Assembly: GCA_029747585.1 (NCBI GenBank)
Contig: JAPEVF010000636.1
Coordinates: forward strand, 1-26,451
Length of the DNA: 26,451 nt
Source: Pleurotus djamor
Lineage: Eukaryota > Basidiomycota > Agaricomycetes > Agaricales > Pleurotaceae
Direction: 5' to 3'
Shown here: positions 10,263 to 21,200 of the stretch, piece after piece
Numbering within the stretch: position 1 is the stretch's first letter
Layout of the letters: the number at the start of each line of letters is the position of its first letter
Translations under genes and position numbers: made by a program
The notes under the pieces: generated by a model
What the model saw: only the letters and a program-made list of their open reading frames with translations
Databases searched by the model: none
What the model was told of the DNA's origin: nothing

Positions 10263-10270
10263 TATATAAA
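10263..10270 (+). promoter_or_regulatory. TATA-like box just before the 10300 gene
   Basis: TATATAAA, 30 bp before the ATG at 10300. If functional it would place the transcription start almost on the ATG, giving a very short leader. Confidence 0.35.
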
Positions 10271-10299
10271 CCCTCGATTCAGTCTTTCCCCAGACACGA

Positions 10300-11255
10300 A
10301 TGGACCCATCCCTACAGGCCCAAGATTCTGGTACCACAATCCAATTTCCTCCACTGGATCCAAGACGACCCTCCAGCTCGTTATCAAACTTGAGCTTCAC
10401 CTCAGATGACTACCTGATCTCTGACCTATCGTTTGAGTATGACGAGGGTGAATGTGAGTTATGTGTCCCCTCAACTTTAATTGTCTGTTCATCCTCCACC
10501 TTGTGAGACAGCTCCCCAGCTTCCAACCGTCAACGAAATTGTATCATACCACGAAGGAGCAAGGCATCTGGGTGGGTAGATTCCCTGTTCTACATTCACT
10601 GCTTACCTATATGCTGTAGAATGGCCCTCATTGGATATATCTACTACCTACAACGGGCATCATTTCACTGAATCCCGAAGATCACCCTACGACTTCTCAT
10701 TGCTGCAAAATGGCACTGTCGATGAAGAAAGTGATTTGGTAACATCTGCGCAAGATGATGAGATCCAAGGATGTCAGTTCTCTTTTGTACCTTCTCGCAG
10801 CTTCATACGTTAACACCTCCATAGCGCTTCCCACCACCGGCGACGTAGTTAGAGCAACACCTCAGAAAGAAACCGCGCACCTAGGTCAGTCGTTCTACTC
10901 TTTTCCACAAACCTCGCGATGATCGCCAACTCCTATCGTAGAGTTTGCTTTGGAATCGGCGGTCTTAGATTCCGATGATCACACACCCCAGTCTCTCAAT
11001 GATCAGACCATTCCCCTTTTCGCATCAACGCATCTCTGTCATTCACATTCTTGCTCACGTTTTGCAACCTACACTCCATCATTCTCCTTCATAGCAAGGA
11101 TCTTCACAGTTGCTGGCTGTGTTGTTATCGCACTCATCTGGGTCAGCTTGCGCAATCCGCCGGCCCTCAATCATGGCTCGGCCGCACGTGGTACAAAAAT
11201 TATACCGGAATTGACTGTTAAGGCGCGTAGGAACGAAGACAGGGGAAGCTCCTAG
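10300..11255 (+). CDS. Single-span membrane protein, all introns phase 1 (246 aa)
   Basis: Not recognised. Exons 10300-10453, 10512-10571, 10620-10772, 10825-10884 and 10942-11255. Every intron is phase 1, and exons 2 and 4 are both exactly 60 nt. The first 180 residues are acidic and Ser/Thr-rich and look disordered (DPRRPSSSLSNLSFTSDDY, DEESDLVTSAQDDE). There is a Cys/His-rich patch (HLCHSHSC) and then one hydrophobic span at about residues 190-212 (FTVAGCVVIALIWVSL), followed by a basic tail of about 34 residues. There is no signal peptide, so the long N-terminal part is probably cytosolic. It starts 186 bp after FKBP-like B on the same strand, repeating the association of an FKBP-like gene with a small membrane protein gene seen at 3308-6006. 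Confidence 0.65.
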
Positions 11256-11928
11256 GGGGCTAGGAGAGAGTCGGAGGAGACGTCGGAGATGTCGGAGGAG
11301 ACGAGATGAACCAGCGATCAGGTTATTAACTTGATCACCCACTCTTTCAGTGGTTCCAGTAGAGATAGATAAGAGAGTACGAGTCGGAGGTAGCGGAGCT
11401 AGCGGAGAGTCGTACGAGTAGAGACTAAGTCAACTAGTGACTAGTGAGAAAGGAGAGAGGGAATGAGAATGGAACTTGACGATAAAGAAGAGGAGCGGAG
11501 ATGACGGAGAGACGTCGGAGCGACCTTGTGCACGGAGCACCTAGTGAGGGGAAACTAGAACTGATATTTCGACTAGCCGTAACTCTACTTGGGGTGCCTG
11601 TATATATACTAGAGGTACCTACTGTATGTAATAGAGCAGCAGTAGTAACATGAGGAGCCAAGGTATTGCCAAGGGGAACATGTGTCTAGACATGAGGCAG
11701 GAAAGGGTCCAAGGAGAGGATATGGCTAAGTCGAAGGAAACGTCGGAGCAGGCGGAGCTCGTCGGAGGAAAGGTAAAAGTAATGGTAAAAGGGGCAAGGA
11801 TAGGAGTTAGGTGTTAGGGGATGATTGGACCATAACAGGNTGACAAATGAGTTGAAAGCAATAAATTGGATCCATTCGGGGTAGTTCGTGTCTACATGGA
11901 AAAATGAACCAAACACGCTAATTGCATA
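11256..11928. repeat. Purine-rich low-complexity spacer between convergent genes
   Basis: From about 11256 to 11480 and again around 11730-11830 the plus strand is rich in A and G, with irregular repeats of GTCGGAGGAGAC, GGAGCTAGCGGAG and similar. It lies between the stop at 11255 and the end of the minus-strand gene at 11929. It contains an N at about 11840. No coding signal was seen; it may hold 3' untranslated regions. Confidence 0.5.
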
Positions 11929-14241
11929 CTAGTTGTTAATTGTAAGTACGCCTACGATCAGGAGCACCAGTGTTTTGGAAAGCAAGTCTGCACACTCGTG
12001 GGTCAGTAAGTCCTCCCATCCATAATATGTCACCCACAAGGTAATGTGCCCGTCATGACTAAAATCATAAGGCGTATCCTCGGCATCAACTGCCTCCTTG
12101 AGGACCTCAGGTAGGTCATCGTACCACTCTCGATTGTACGCACATTTGGGGAGTCCTGGCACATATGTAGAGTCGGAATATTGACTGGTGATTATTCGAA
12201 GCCGAGGTCTAGAGCCTCTTCCAGCGCGCCTCCGCATAGAAAAACGCTTCGAATAATATATCCAATCCATTGCACGAAGCCACTGCGCCAATGCGGGGTT
12301 CCGCCATCTCGGAATGAGGATCCGGTACTGAGCCAAACTTTGGGCATGGTCTGACTCGTCAGAACTCATCCCATCAACACCCAGCCGCATTATCATTCTC
12401 TCATGCCGACGAAGTTGCGCATGCGCCCTACAGATACGGAGGCGGCGATTGTACAGCTGGATGAAATCGGCTTATCCAAGGAAGTCGACAAACAAGACAA
12501 TTTAATGACTTACATTTCGCTTTCGCTGAGTGCGAGTATCCTGTTCTTGTATTGCTGCCTGTGCGTCTTGGCTCATTTGTTTGCGCTGGTATGTCCTTTT
12601 GAGCGACCTTAGATGCGCAGTGAAAGCCTGTCGTATCGTTTTTTCGGAACCGTATTGTTCTCCATAACTGAATACGAAATCTTGGGCAAATGTTTTGATG
12701 TGTGAACGGTTCCATGGAGTACCCGGGGTGGAACGAAGATCTGGGCGAAAGCCATGTTCTGAAGCAGACGTGAGCTGCCCACCGTCAGTCCACGCCTGGA
12801 CCTCTTGTTCTGAAGGAAGGTTGAATGGTGAATCATGGTTAGCTCTCTGCATGAGCTCGCGCGCGCGCAAGCGGACTTTTGCCTATGGGAGCTCATGAAT
12901 GTCGCATCAAAATAGTAACATGATCTGCCTACTGCTAGCTCATTCTGGTCTTGCGTCCGACGCTTTGGTAACTTCGTCAAGCGTGGTTCAAGATCTGGTT
13001 CGCTATCACCGTCGTAATTCTCCTCCGTGCTTCTTGGGATGCTTCTTGAGGTGGTTGATGCGCGTCCTGGAGGACGCAGTCCCGAATCTCGTATGCTCTC
13101 CAGAATCTGCACAGATGAGTGCACCGCGTCAGCCATATCGCCTAATACTGAACTAAGAGCGGCAAACTCTCGTCGCGTGGCAGGTCTATCCTGGTCTGAC
13201 TAGAATGGATTACGTCGTAACTATAAAAGGAAATACCAGTTTTGGGAAATTCACTCACAATGTCGTCACTGCCGTTATCGGAGGACTCTGACTGTGGACA
13301 ACGGCTTTCTGAATATCTATCATAGGAAAGGATGGGAAAGTACATACGGCTGCATCCTCTGGGGGTGGCGAGTAATGTTGAGATGGCCCATCATCCTGAT
13401 CCATCGGAATCAACTCATGTTCTGAACCGGACTCATCAGTCATCAAAGAATCGAGTGGCATCTGTAGTTCTGTTAGAAACAAGTAAAAAGAGACAGTGAT
13501 TGAGAGGCGAACCTCTACTGGAGCGCTTGAACTGGCAACATCATTCGCAGGTGGCGCTGGCTGATAGAATGGGCTTCCAAGCGAAGCCAACCAGTCCAAC
13601 GCATGCGCACTGGTGGGTGTTGAACCGGAGGATGTATCGTGCTCAGTCGTTGAACTAGGTCCAGCAGGATTGATAATCGAGACAGCGCCACCTAGCCCTA
13701 GCATTTCTGCGAGCTGGAGCGACTGCTGCGGGGAGAGTACGGGTAAATCGCTAGTTTCCCTAGCAAGGGGAGTCGAATCCGGAGTCGAGTCCGAGCTACC
13801 AGGGGCATGTTGAGAAGATGGACCGGTGGTGATATGGCTATTACTCGGTCCAGGAAGAGATGTTGAAGGAAGAGATGTTGAAACGTCAACTCTTTGCCTT
13901 TGCTGTGCTCGCTCTCTTGATAAGGATGATTGAATACGCAGGAGTTGACTATCAACCATGCGGAACATGGCTGACCAGCTCTGTTAGAAACGAAGTGGTG
14001 AGTACCCCAGAAACACTCAGAACAACTGACGAACTTCGCCTAGTTGAGGCACAGCAGGCGCAGATTGCTACGAAGGATGTTTAGAGGCAGATGCTATCAA
14101 GAGCTAGAAGAGGCTCACTCGGGGAGTGATACTACCGGTGTTAGAGCCAGAATCGCTGCCCGTGGTCCCAGCATCTGACCCAACTTCGCTATACATGCTG
14201 AAGTAGGCCGATTCCGATTCTGCGTCCGAGTCTGAGTCCAT
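11929..14241 (-). CDS. Second member of the GVDGMSSDES family (about 640 aa)
   Basis: Function unknown. Exons (minus strand): 14119-14241, 14035-14067, 13513-13980, 13348-13461, 13259-13291, 12933-13190, 12514-12882 and 11929-12456, every joint phase 0; two exons are exactly 33 nt. The start at 14241 gives MDSDSDAESESAYFSMYSE. The N-terminal 270 residues are Ser/Pro/Asp-rich. Then come a region with TRREFAALSSVLGDMADAVH, a conserved block (FRPDLRSTPGTPWNRSHIK) and the C-terminal domain with LGVDGMSSDESDHAQ, SRPRLRI and NREWYDDLPE. It is paralogous to exons 2156-3001 of the first gene, with a shared intron position, but the N-terminal parts are unrelated. The 3' end is uncertain: homology stops near HDGHITL, so a further intron or earlier stop is possible. 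Head-to-head with the 14473 gene. Confidence 0.7.
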
Positions 14242-14472
14242 GGTTCAAGGCTTAGCGCTTAGCACTGAATGGCGAACCTTGTTCCCTTGTGCACGTTTCC
14301 AGCAGAGCGTCAGCTTGACATCGGCCTTTTCCTGACAATCCAGGGACGAGACTGAACACGACTCATTGAAGCCGGCCTGGCACTAGCCTGGCATGTCAAT
14401 GCGTCCGAGAGAACAAAGACATAAAACTGGACGTACCAGACGTCTGACCTGGCCTCGCTTCACGCATCTACC
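14242..14472. promoter_or_regulatory. Short bidirectional promoter
   Basis: 231 bp between the ATGs of two divergent genes (14241 minus, 14473 plus). No clear TATA box was seen. Both genes may share control elements (inference). Confidence 0.4.
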
Positions 14473-15294
14473 ATGTCTGAACCGTCACTGTCCCCTCTCT
14501 CCGAAGCTACCCAACCGCCTGCATCAGCTGTTTCCCTCACCAGTTCGTTGTCTCGCAATTGTAAGACGTCTTCGATCATTGATCACTCCTTTCTTTTAGG
14601 CTCTGAAGAAGTGACGGCTTTTCTGAATGAAGCTGCCTCAAACGTCGATGAGTCGCGAGAGGACAAGGACGATAACTCTCAAGATGGAACGGTACGCTTT
14701 GCCCTCCTGTTATGACCCAAGCCCAATACCACCCACATTTTGTAGTACCAACCTTCGGAACTATCTGATGATGATACCGCATCGCAAGGCACCCAAGTCG
14801 TTCGTGGAGCTGATCACCTGGTCCAGGGGGATGACGACGTCTCTGGCGAAGGTTCGACCATGATTAGGCTACCAAGAGTTCAAGTCCAAGAAGGGTCTAT
14901 CAGTGGCTCAATCTTTGGAGGGATGAATAACGTAAGTACCTTTGTTGCTCATCGCATTACACGCTCCACCTGATTCGGTCATGAATATAGTCAGACTTTC
15001 AAGAACGGATGGCTGCATTGCTTCAAATGATCAACGAGCTCAATGAGGCGACCCGTGCCATGAGAAACCAAGTCCAACGTCTGCACAATAGTCGCAACCG
15101 AGCACGCACTGGGAGAGAGACCGTGATGGCCTACCACATCCTCCCAGCCCTTCGTAAGTTCGAAGTTCAACGGACCTCTGACAATCCTCTAACGTGCCCT
15201 AGGCTCGATGTTTTTCGGAGTTCTGTACACCCTGATTTTACCGTTTCATATGGCGATTACCTACCTATTGAATTACGTAGCTTCATGGTTGTGA
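14473..15294 (+). CDS. Small coiled-coil protein with a hydrophobic C-terminus (206 aa)
   Basis: Not recognised. Exons 14473-14560, 14600-14691, 14746-14931, 14991-15153 and 15203-15294, with consistent phases 1, 0, 0, 1. The first intron is short (39 nt). The N-terminal 115 residues are acidic and Ser-rich. Exon 4 encodes a probable coiled coil (MAALLQMINELNEATRAMRN, then QVQRLHNSRNRARTGRETV). Exon 5 is almost entirely hydrophobic (MFFGVLYTLILPF then HMAITYLLNYVASWL) and runs to the stop, so it is a tail anchor or a C-terminal hairpin. Skipping the last intron would read into a soluble alternative tail, so splicing there decides membrane attachment. It shares its promoter region with the 11929-14241 gene. 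Confidence 0.6.
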
Positions 15295-15688
15295 TACCGT
15301 TTCCAGTGACAATTCCCTGTATAATCCCAACTTACGAGTACGAATTGAAGATCCCTTTCAGTTGCTTAATGCTGGCCAATGACACAAGACCATGAACGAC
15401 CGTGGCGACATTATCATGGAGGCTAAGTGATAAAGCACAAAGGTAGCCGATATCAATCAATGAGCGTCTGGATTGCTTTGTCCCCTCACAAAGTCACGAT
15501 GCCACCTTTCCTCAGCTCGCTGTATATAAAGAGCTCTCAATGGGTTGGACTTCGTTACGAAACCTTGTCGTCGTTCGAAGAATTCTACAAGGTAGTATGG
15601 TGCGTGTACTATTCGATAGCCCATGCCACTAGGCTTGACCATGACACCGACTTGACACCGACATCACCAAATGTAGACGCGCATCACC
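15295..15688 (+). promoter_or_regulatory. Intergenic region with a TATA box before the 15689 gene
   Basis: 394 bp between the stop at 15294 and the ATG at 15689. A TATATAAA box at 15523-15530 lies about 160 bp before the ATG, so a leader of about 130 nt is expected. The rest holds the 3' untranslated region of the upstream gene; no other feature was seen. Confidence 0.45.
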
Positions 15689-16454
15689 ATGTACATGGAG
15701 CCTCGTGCATCATCAGGAGATCAACCGTCTCTGATCTCGTCCGTTTCCCGTCAACGATTCGCCAAGGAACTCAGAGTTACCAAAGCCAGTGCTGCGACTG
15801 AACTCGATCGAGAGGCGCCTGTGAGTACGAACATCGACAGCCAGGTGGTGACTGACAACCTTCCATCAGGTTAATGCACGTAGGACATATTTACCTAACG
15901 CCAAAACCGCTGGGTCTGGGAGCACAACGGGGAAAAGACCAGAAAGAGAAGCTGCTCATGACCAGGCACCGCCTCAGGCTAACTCGTCATCGCCCGCGCC
16001 TGAATCTAACACCCCGAAACCGGGTGGTGAGGCACCTTCCTCAAGTTCACTCCGAGCACGTTCTGAACCCCCTCTCAAAACGGCTCATGCCCCCCACGCG
16101 AAGATTGCGCCACCTGACGATGAATTCCAGTTACACACAAGAGCTTTTCGCGACAAGGGTTCTGAAGGGTTTACATCGTGGTTTTCGTCCGCGTCTGATA
16201 CACCCATTTCGGAGCCACCGCCTTGCCTCAACGCGACCGTCGGGACTCTTTACATACACACCATCAGCGGCTCTGGCACTTCCCATGTTTGGATGATGAA
16301 AAACCAGTCATGGGTCTCGGTAAAACAAGGGTGCGACCACCCATTCATTAAAGATCGATGCCTACGATTACGAGGATCTGGGGAGCCGAGCTGGGTGTTG
16401 AAGTGCAGTATGGCAACAATGATCAATAGGAAGGACAGAGCCAATCGTACGTAG
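15689..16454 (+). CDS. Uncharacterised protein (238 aa)
   Basis: Exons 15689-15820 and 15870-16454, joined in phase 0 by a 49-nt GTGAGT..CAG intron. The second exon is open for 194 codons to a TAG at 16452-16454, although its first ATG lies late, so it is easily overlooked. The N-terminal half is low complexity (Pro, Ser, Ala, basic). The C-terminal about 80 residues look folded: LNATVGTLYIHTISGSG, VWMMKNQSWVSVKQG, HPFIKDRCLRLRGSG and PSWVLKCS. This resembles a small Trp-containing beta domain I associate with uncharacterised Agaricomycete proteins, but that is memory, not a search. It is convergent with the WD40 gene: the two stop codons are 25 bp apart. A GTACGT at the very end could be a donor for a further exon. 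Confidence 0.55.
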
Positions 16455-16479
16455 ATAATAGAGTATGTACCCTCATGGT

Positions 16480-18164
16480 CTAGATGACACGTCCTACATT
16501 CAACCTTCCAAATTCACGAGCAGCGCATACAGCCTCGACGTCGTCCACGAAAGCCTCCAACACCAGAGTGCCCACCTTCCGCTTCAAGTCGTGCCAGTTT
16601 TCAGCACTCGCGTGTAAGAGCGATGTGGCACACCTAGTGATCTGTGTCCAATAGAATGACGGTTCTCCAAGATGAAGATACAGCACGAGTCCTACGGCAA
16701 CGCAGGCAATCCAGATGGCTGAGGGATTCCCTGATCTCCGTTCCGATTGCGTCCTTTCTTTTGGTCTACGACGTTCTGTTGGGGATCAATGAGAGAGAGA
16801 TTAAATTAACTAGTAGAGTAATAGTTACTCGGTTTTCGCGTTGTGGCTCGGTCGACAAGATCGGTTTCTTTCTGGACTTTCCAAATTCGGATACTTGTTT
16901 CATCACCTCGTTCAGAAGTTCCTGTTGCGATGTACGCAGATCCACTTGAGCAGTGGTAGGCCTGGGGACTGAAGTGAGGACGCAACTACCTGGGGGAGAA
17001 AGAAGCACGTACAACAGCTTGCACGATATCATCCCCTACAACAGATGAGGCGCTTCCCGGCCAGAAAACGAGGCCCTGACTTACCGTCGTGTGGTAGTAC
17101 TTCGGGGGCTCCATTGACAATGTTGTCAACTACAACATTGCCGTTTGTGCACCCCATCAGGACGGATTTGCCCGCATTGATGAATGCGCATTGGAGGAGT
17201 ACGTTGTGTGCTATGGAGAGTTTGAATGTCCGAAGAAGTCGAGGCGCTTGAAAGGCACCATGGGGTTCAGACATCGAATACATGTCAAATCCATCGTAAA
17301 AATTGAAGAAGAAGAGGAGATTTTGCTTTGGGGATAGCGCAGATTTGCCTCTGTGAAGACGTGTGATCGTGAGATACGCTTCATCATGACCCAAATACTC
17401 ACATGCGAATGCTACGAGGAACTAACTGCCAGCAAATAGGCAGATGCTCCCTGCCAGCGATGTCCAAGTCAAGGCACAGGACGCCGTGGTACAGATATGA
17501 GACCAAGAGGAAAGGTGATCCTTTAGTCTCCATGAAATGCACGGTATGGGGAGCGATGGGCTCATTTTCAGAGCCAACAAGGGAGGGTGGGGTTGATACG
17601 CGGGCATGCTCTAGGCAAGAATCTATCTCTGTCTGATTTTAGGTGTCTGGAATAGGCGGTGACTTCACGCACAAGCTTTAGGATCCCCCAGTGAGGTGTA
17701 CACTACAACGACAGCCCCCACAGCAATTGCCATCCAATTTCCCGAGGTTTCAATACTGATACATTCAACTGTGGTTGGCCCTTCGTGGGCTGGAGGTAGC
17801 GGCGTAATCTTGTATCCAGATTCTGGCCCATTGTCGCACTATAAACCATTACTTGTGATATTGACTCATAGCGCATTCAAGCACGTACGACAGAGACCGA
17901 TGAAATTTGGCCATCTGCAGAACCGATGAATAAACGTGAGGCTTCTTGAGGATGCCATGCCAGCGCAGTGACTGCAGAAGGACAAACGATCTTCAAAACC
18001 TCGTTGCCGTCGTGGTCGAACACGAACGCGAGACCGTCGTCGGCTCCACTTGCCAGGTAGCGATTAGAGAATGCCAGCGTATTGACCGAGTTGGAATGTT
18101 TGGAAGTCAAAACTGACTTGCATTCGTAGCGACACTTTGGACGGAGTGGTTGGCGTTGAGGCAT
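16480..18164 (-). CDS. WD40-repeat protein with a C-terminal membrane anchor (about 459 aa)
   Basis: Exons (minus strand): 17889-18164, 17673-17838, 17403-17622, 17085-17350, 17013-17035, 16829-16961 and 16480-16775. Phases fit throughout, and one exon is only 23 nt. WD40 blades are visible: SVNTLAFSNRYLASGADDG, VTALAWHPQEASRLFIGSADG, VECISIETSGNWMAIAVG, QCAFINAGKSVLMGCTNGNV and SGSAYIATGTSERGDETSIR. After the propeller a basic stretch precedes one hydrophobic span (IWIACVAVGLVLYLHLG) and a tail of about 60 residues ending GRLNVGRVI. The family is greatly expanded in Agaricomycetes; its role is not established. The start was placed at 18164 (MPQRQPLRP) rather than the in-frame ATG at 18230, because the latter would overlap the start of the transposase gene. 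Only 60 bp separate the two ATGs. The protein is probably a membrane-attached scaffold (inference). Confidence 0.75.
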
Positions 18165-18224
18165 AACTAGTCTTGACATCACAAGCGCTCGTAGGTCCTT
18201 GCCTTCATCCTCTTCACCCCTCAA

Positions 18225-21200
18225 ATGCAACCAAATCGCAAGAAATTCCTCTGTAAATGTTCAACATGTACCACTCAATCAGCGGACGGCTGCTATTTGA
18301 CAAATTCATCAACCTTCTATCGACATCAACAAGACATCTTGTACTCTCAGGCGGCAGCCCCGACGATCTTGACCCCAAATACGGTGGCGACACCAATGAG
18401 AGCCAGCGCAGGGTCAGTCGCAGCGACATCTCAATCCTCGAGTCCAATGGATGAGAAATCCCAAGACGAAACCCAGCCCCCAGCGCAGTCGGCGCAAGTC
18501 TCGGTGGGTGTTTTGGGACCCAGATAACAAACATCTCTGATCGACCACAAGCAGAAGGATTTGCTCCTTAAAAGCTTGAAGCAACGCATCAACTCTGCTA
18601 TTCTCAAGTATACTCCTACCGAGCGACTATCTTTCGCACTTGACCCCACTGCTCTACACGATATGATTGGAAACCAGGCGGGTGATTCCCTGCAAAATCA
18701 GGGTAAACTCGCTCTATCCAACCATGCGTGTAACGCCCAGTTTCTCAACCAAGAAGCTCTTCTGATGAATCTCCAGCGGGAGGTTCACTCTTGTGACTGG
18801 GGGGATAACGCGTCAAAACAAGATCTCTCGGATCGTGTCACATCGAAACTAAAATCTATGCAAGCGTATAAGCAAAGTCAATGGAAGAGTCAGAGGAAGG
18901 AAGGTACCCGGCTTTTATCCAATGCTGCAAAGGCAACCTCCCCAACTTTTGTCGACTGTGGTGCGTCTTTAGTGATTGGGAATCGGTCTTGTATACTGAT
19001 AGCAACCGTAGATCGATACTATCAGAATTCGTTTCGAAGTTGGAACCCTGTTGTACTCACATACCATCTATTGGTGTTGATCATGCACTTAACTGGCCAG
19101 CTGTCACGGACGTCCTCTTCGCTGCTGATGTCGGGTTTGCTCTCTGTAGTGGAAATGGCACTCAAAGCGGCAGGCATGTCGGATGAGAGATATGCGTTGC
19201 TACTCGAAGAGCTTCCATGCGATCCAAGAACCGTTGTCGAAGCCCTGGACGTAGACCCTCATTTCGATTCGTATATTTGCTGTCCAAAGTGTTACTTTGT
19301 GTTACCCGCTCAACGCCCGTTTCCGATGACTTGTCGTCACAGGGACACGCCCTCTGACCCGGAGTGCGGGTCACCTTTATTGTCTAGAAGAAATATCGGA
19401 GGGACAAGCTTCTTCGTGCCACAGAAGAAGTATCTCCAGAATGACATCAAGCACTGGCTCGCACGATTGTTATCGAGGCTGGATATAGAGAATAGCATGG
19501 ATGCTTTCTTGGACAGAGCGGAGTCGGCGGATTCTAAGATGCATGACATCTGGGACTCGCCTGTGATCAAAAACTTCAAACACCACGACGGGAAGAAATT
19601 CTTCAGAAAGAAGGGTTCGCAAGGCCGGTATGCTTTTGGATTGTGTCTTGATGGATTCAATCCATCTGGTCAGACGACGGCAAAAAACGTGGCAACTGCG
19701 ACTGGAATTTATCTGGTCTGCTACAGCATCCTGCCACACGTTCGATGGAGCCCGGAATACATGTTCCTTGTCGGCGTTATTCCTGGCCCTGGAAAGCCAT
19801 CCAAGCACCAATTAAATCACTTCCTCAAACTCTTGGTCGACATGCTGCTCCCGTTTTGGTTGACCGGCGTTTATTTCTCGCGTACAGCAAAACACAGGAA
19901 CGGTCGTCTGGTGCTTTTGGCTTTAATTCCAGTCGTCTGCGACAGCCTCGCTGCACGCCAAGTATCTGGCTTCACTGCTATAACCTCGACCTTCTTCTGC
20001 ACCCTCTGCGAGCTCACGATCAACAACATCTCGAACTTCGACACTTCTACTTGGAAAGCTCGTAATTTTGTTGAGCATCTGGACATCGCTACGCAATGGC
20101 GTGACGCCAGTAGTACAGCAGAGCGTGAGAGGCTGACTCAGGCGACTGGCATACGATGGTCGGAACTTTTGCGCTTACCTTACTGGAATCCGATAAAATT
20201 CACCGTCATTGATACAATGCACAACCTATTCCTCGGACTTTACCAGTCTCACTGCCGGGAAATATGGGGGATGAATATAGAGTCTCGTGATGGGGACGCA
20301 AGCGAGGACCACCATACTCCACCTCATATTCCTCCCCCGGAGGTGATGGCAAGTGCGAGGAACTTGGTCCGAAACGGTTCCCTTAAGCAGCTCGAAAAGT
20401 GTCGAAAAGAAGTCCTCTACTACCTTTGCCAAGAACATGGCATCAACGTCAACCGAGTGATCCACAAAAAGGATCGCGCCAAGGCTCTGCTCGAAAGAGA
20501 CCCTGTGTGTTGCGCGCCCTTGCAATGTAATTCAATCCCACTAACCGTCCCCAGAGCGCAGATTATATGCTTCAGTCGCCTACCCCTTCGGAGCCGACAG
20601 TATTGGCCTCTACATCAGCAACGGATGTCAATGAATCAGTACCGTCGGACGCGGTTGCAACCGTCTTGCGCCAATTAGCTGCAAACCGTGCCATGAGCAC
20701 TATTATGGGCGGAGCAAAAAGGGGAGATCTGGCAGCTGCTTGTGAACATCTCAAACTATCGAAGGAGGGAACCAAGGCTGAGTTGTACCAACGACTGAAG
20801 GTACGCCTATAACCTATCTCGTATCAAGAATCCAGTCGTTCTGAAATGCATGCAGGAGCATTCTGAGAGAGCTGCTCCCGCTCCCAGCGTCAACGTTGAC
20901 GCTGCAAACCGCAGATCTGGAGGAAACGATCGAAAGATGGTATTAGGGCGCACAATTCTGACAATGACTCACAGAGACATGGAGCACATCCAACTTCCTT
21001 CGTGGGTCACCCGCGCTCCCTCAAATTTTGGTTCAGCTGGTCGAGGGAAGCTTAGTGCGGACCAATGGCGGACGGTCTGCTCGATCAACCTACCCATCAC
21101 CCTCATTAGATTATGGGGCGTTGACGCCAGTATCCACGAACAACCAGAGCAAGAACTAGAACAAGATCAACGAGACCAACAACAGCGACTACGTGCCATG

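Noticed and set aside
15427..15801. 124-codon open frame overlapping the start of the 15689 gene
   Set aside because: It overlaps another frame that joins to a 194-codon exon with a good intron and runs across that gene's TATA box; it looks like a shadow.
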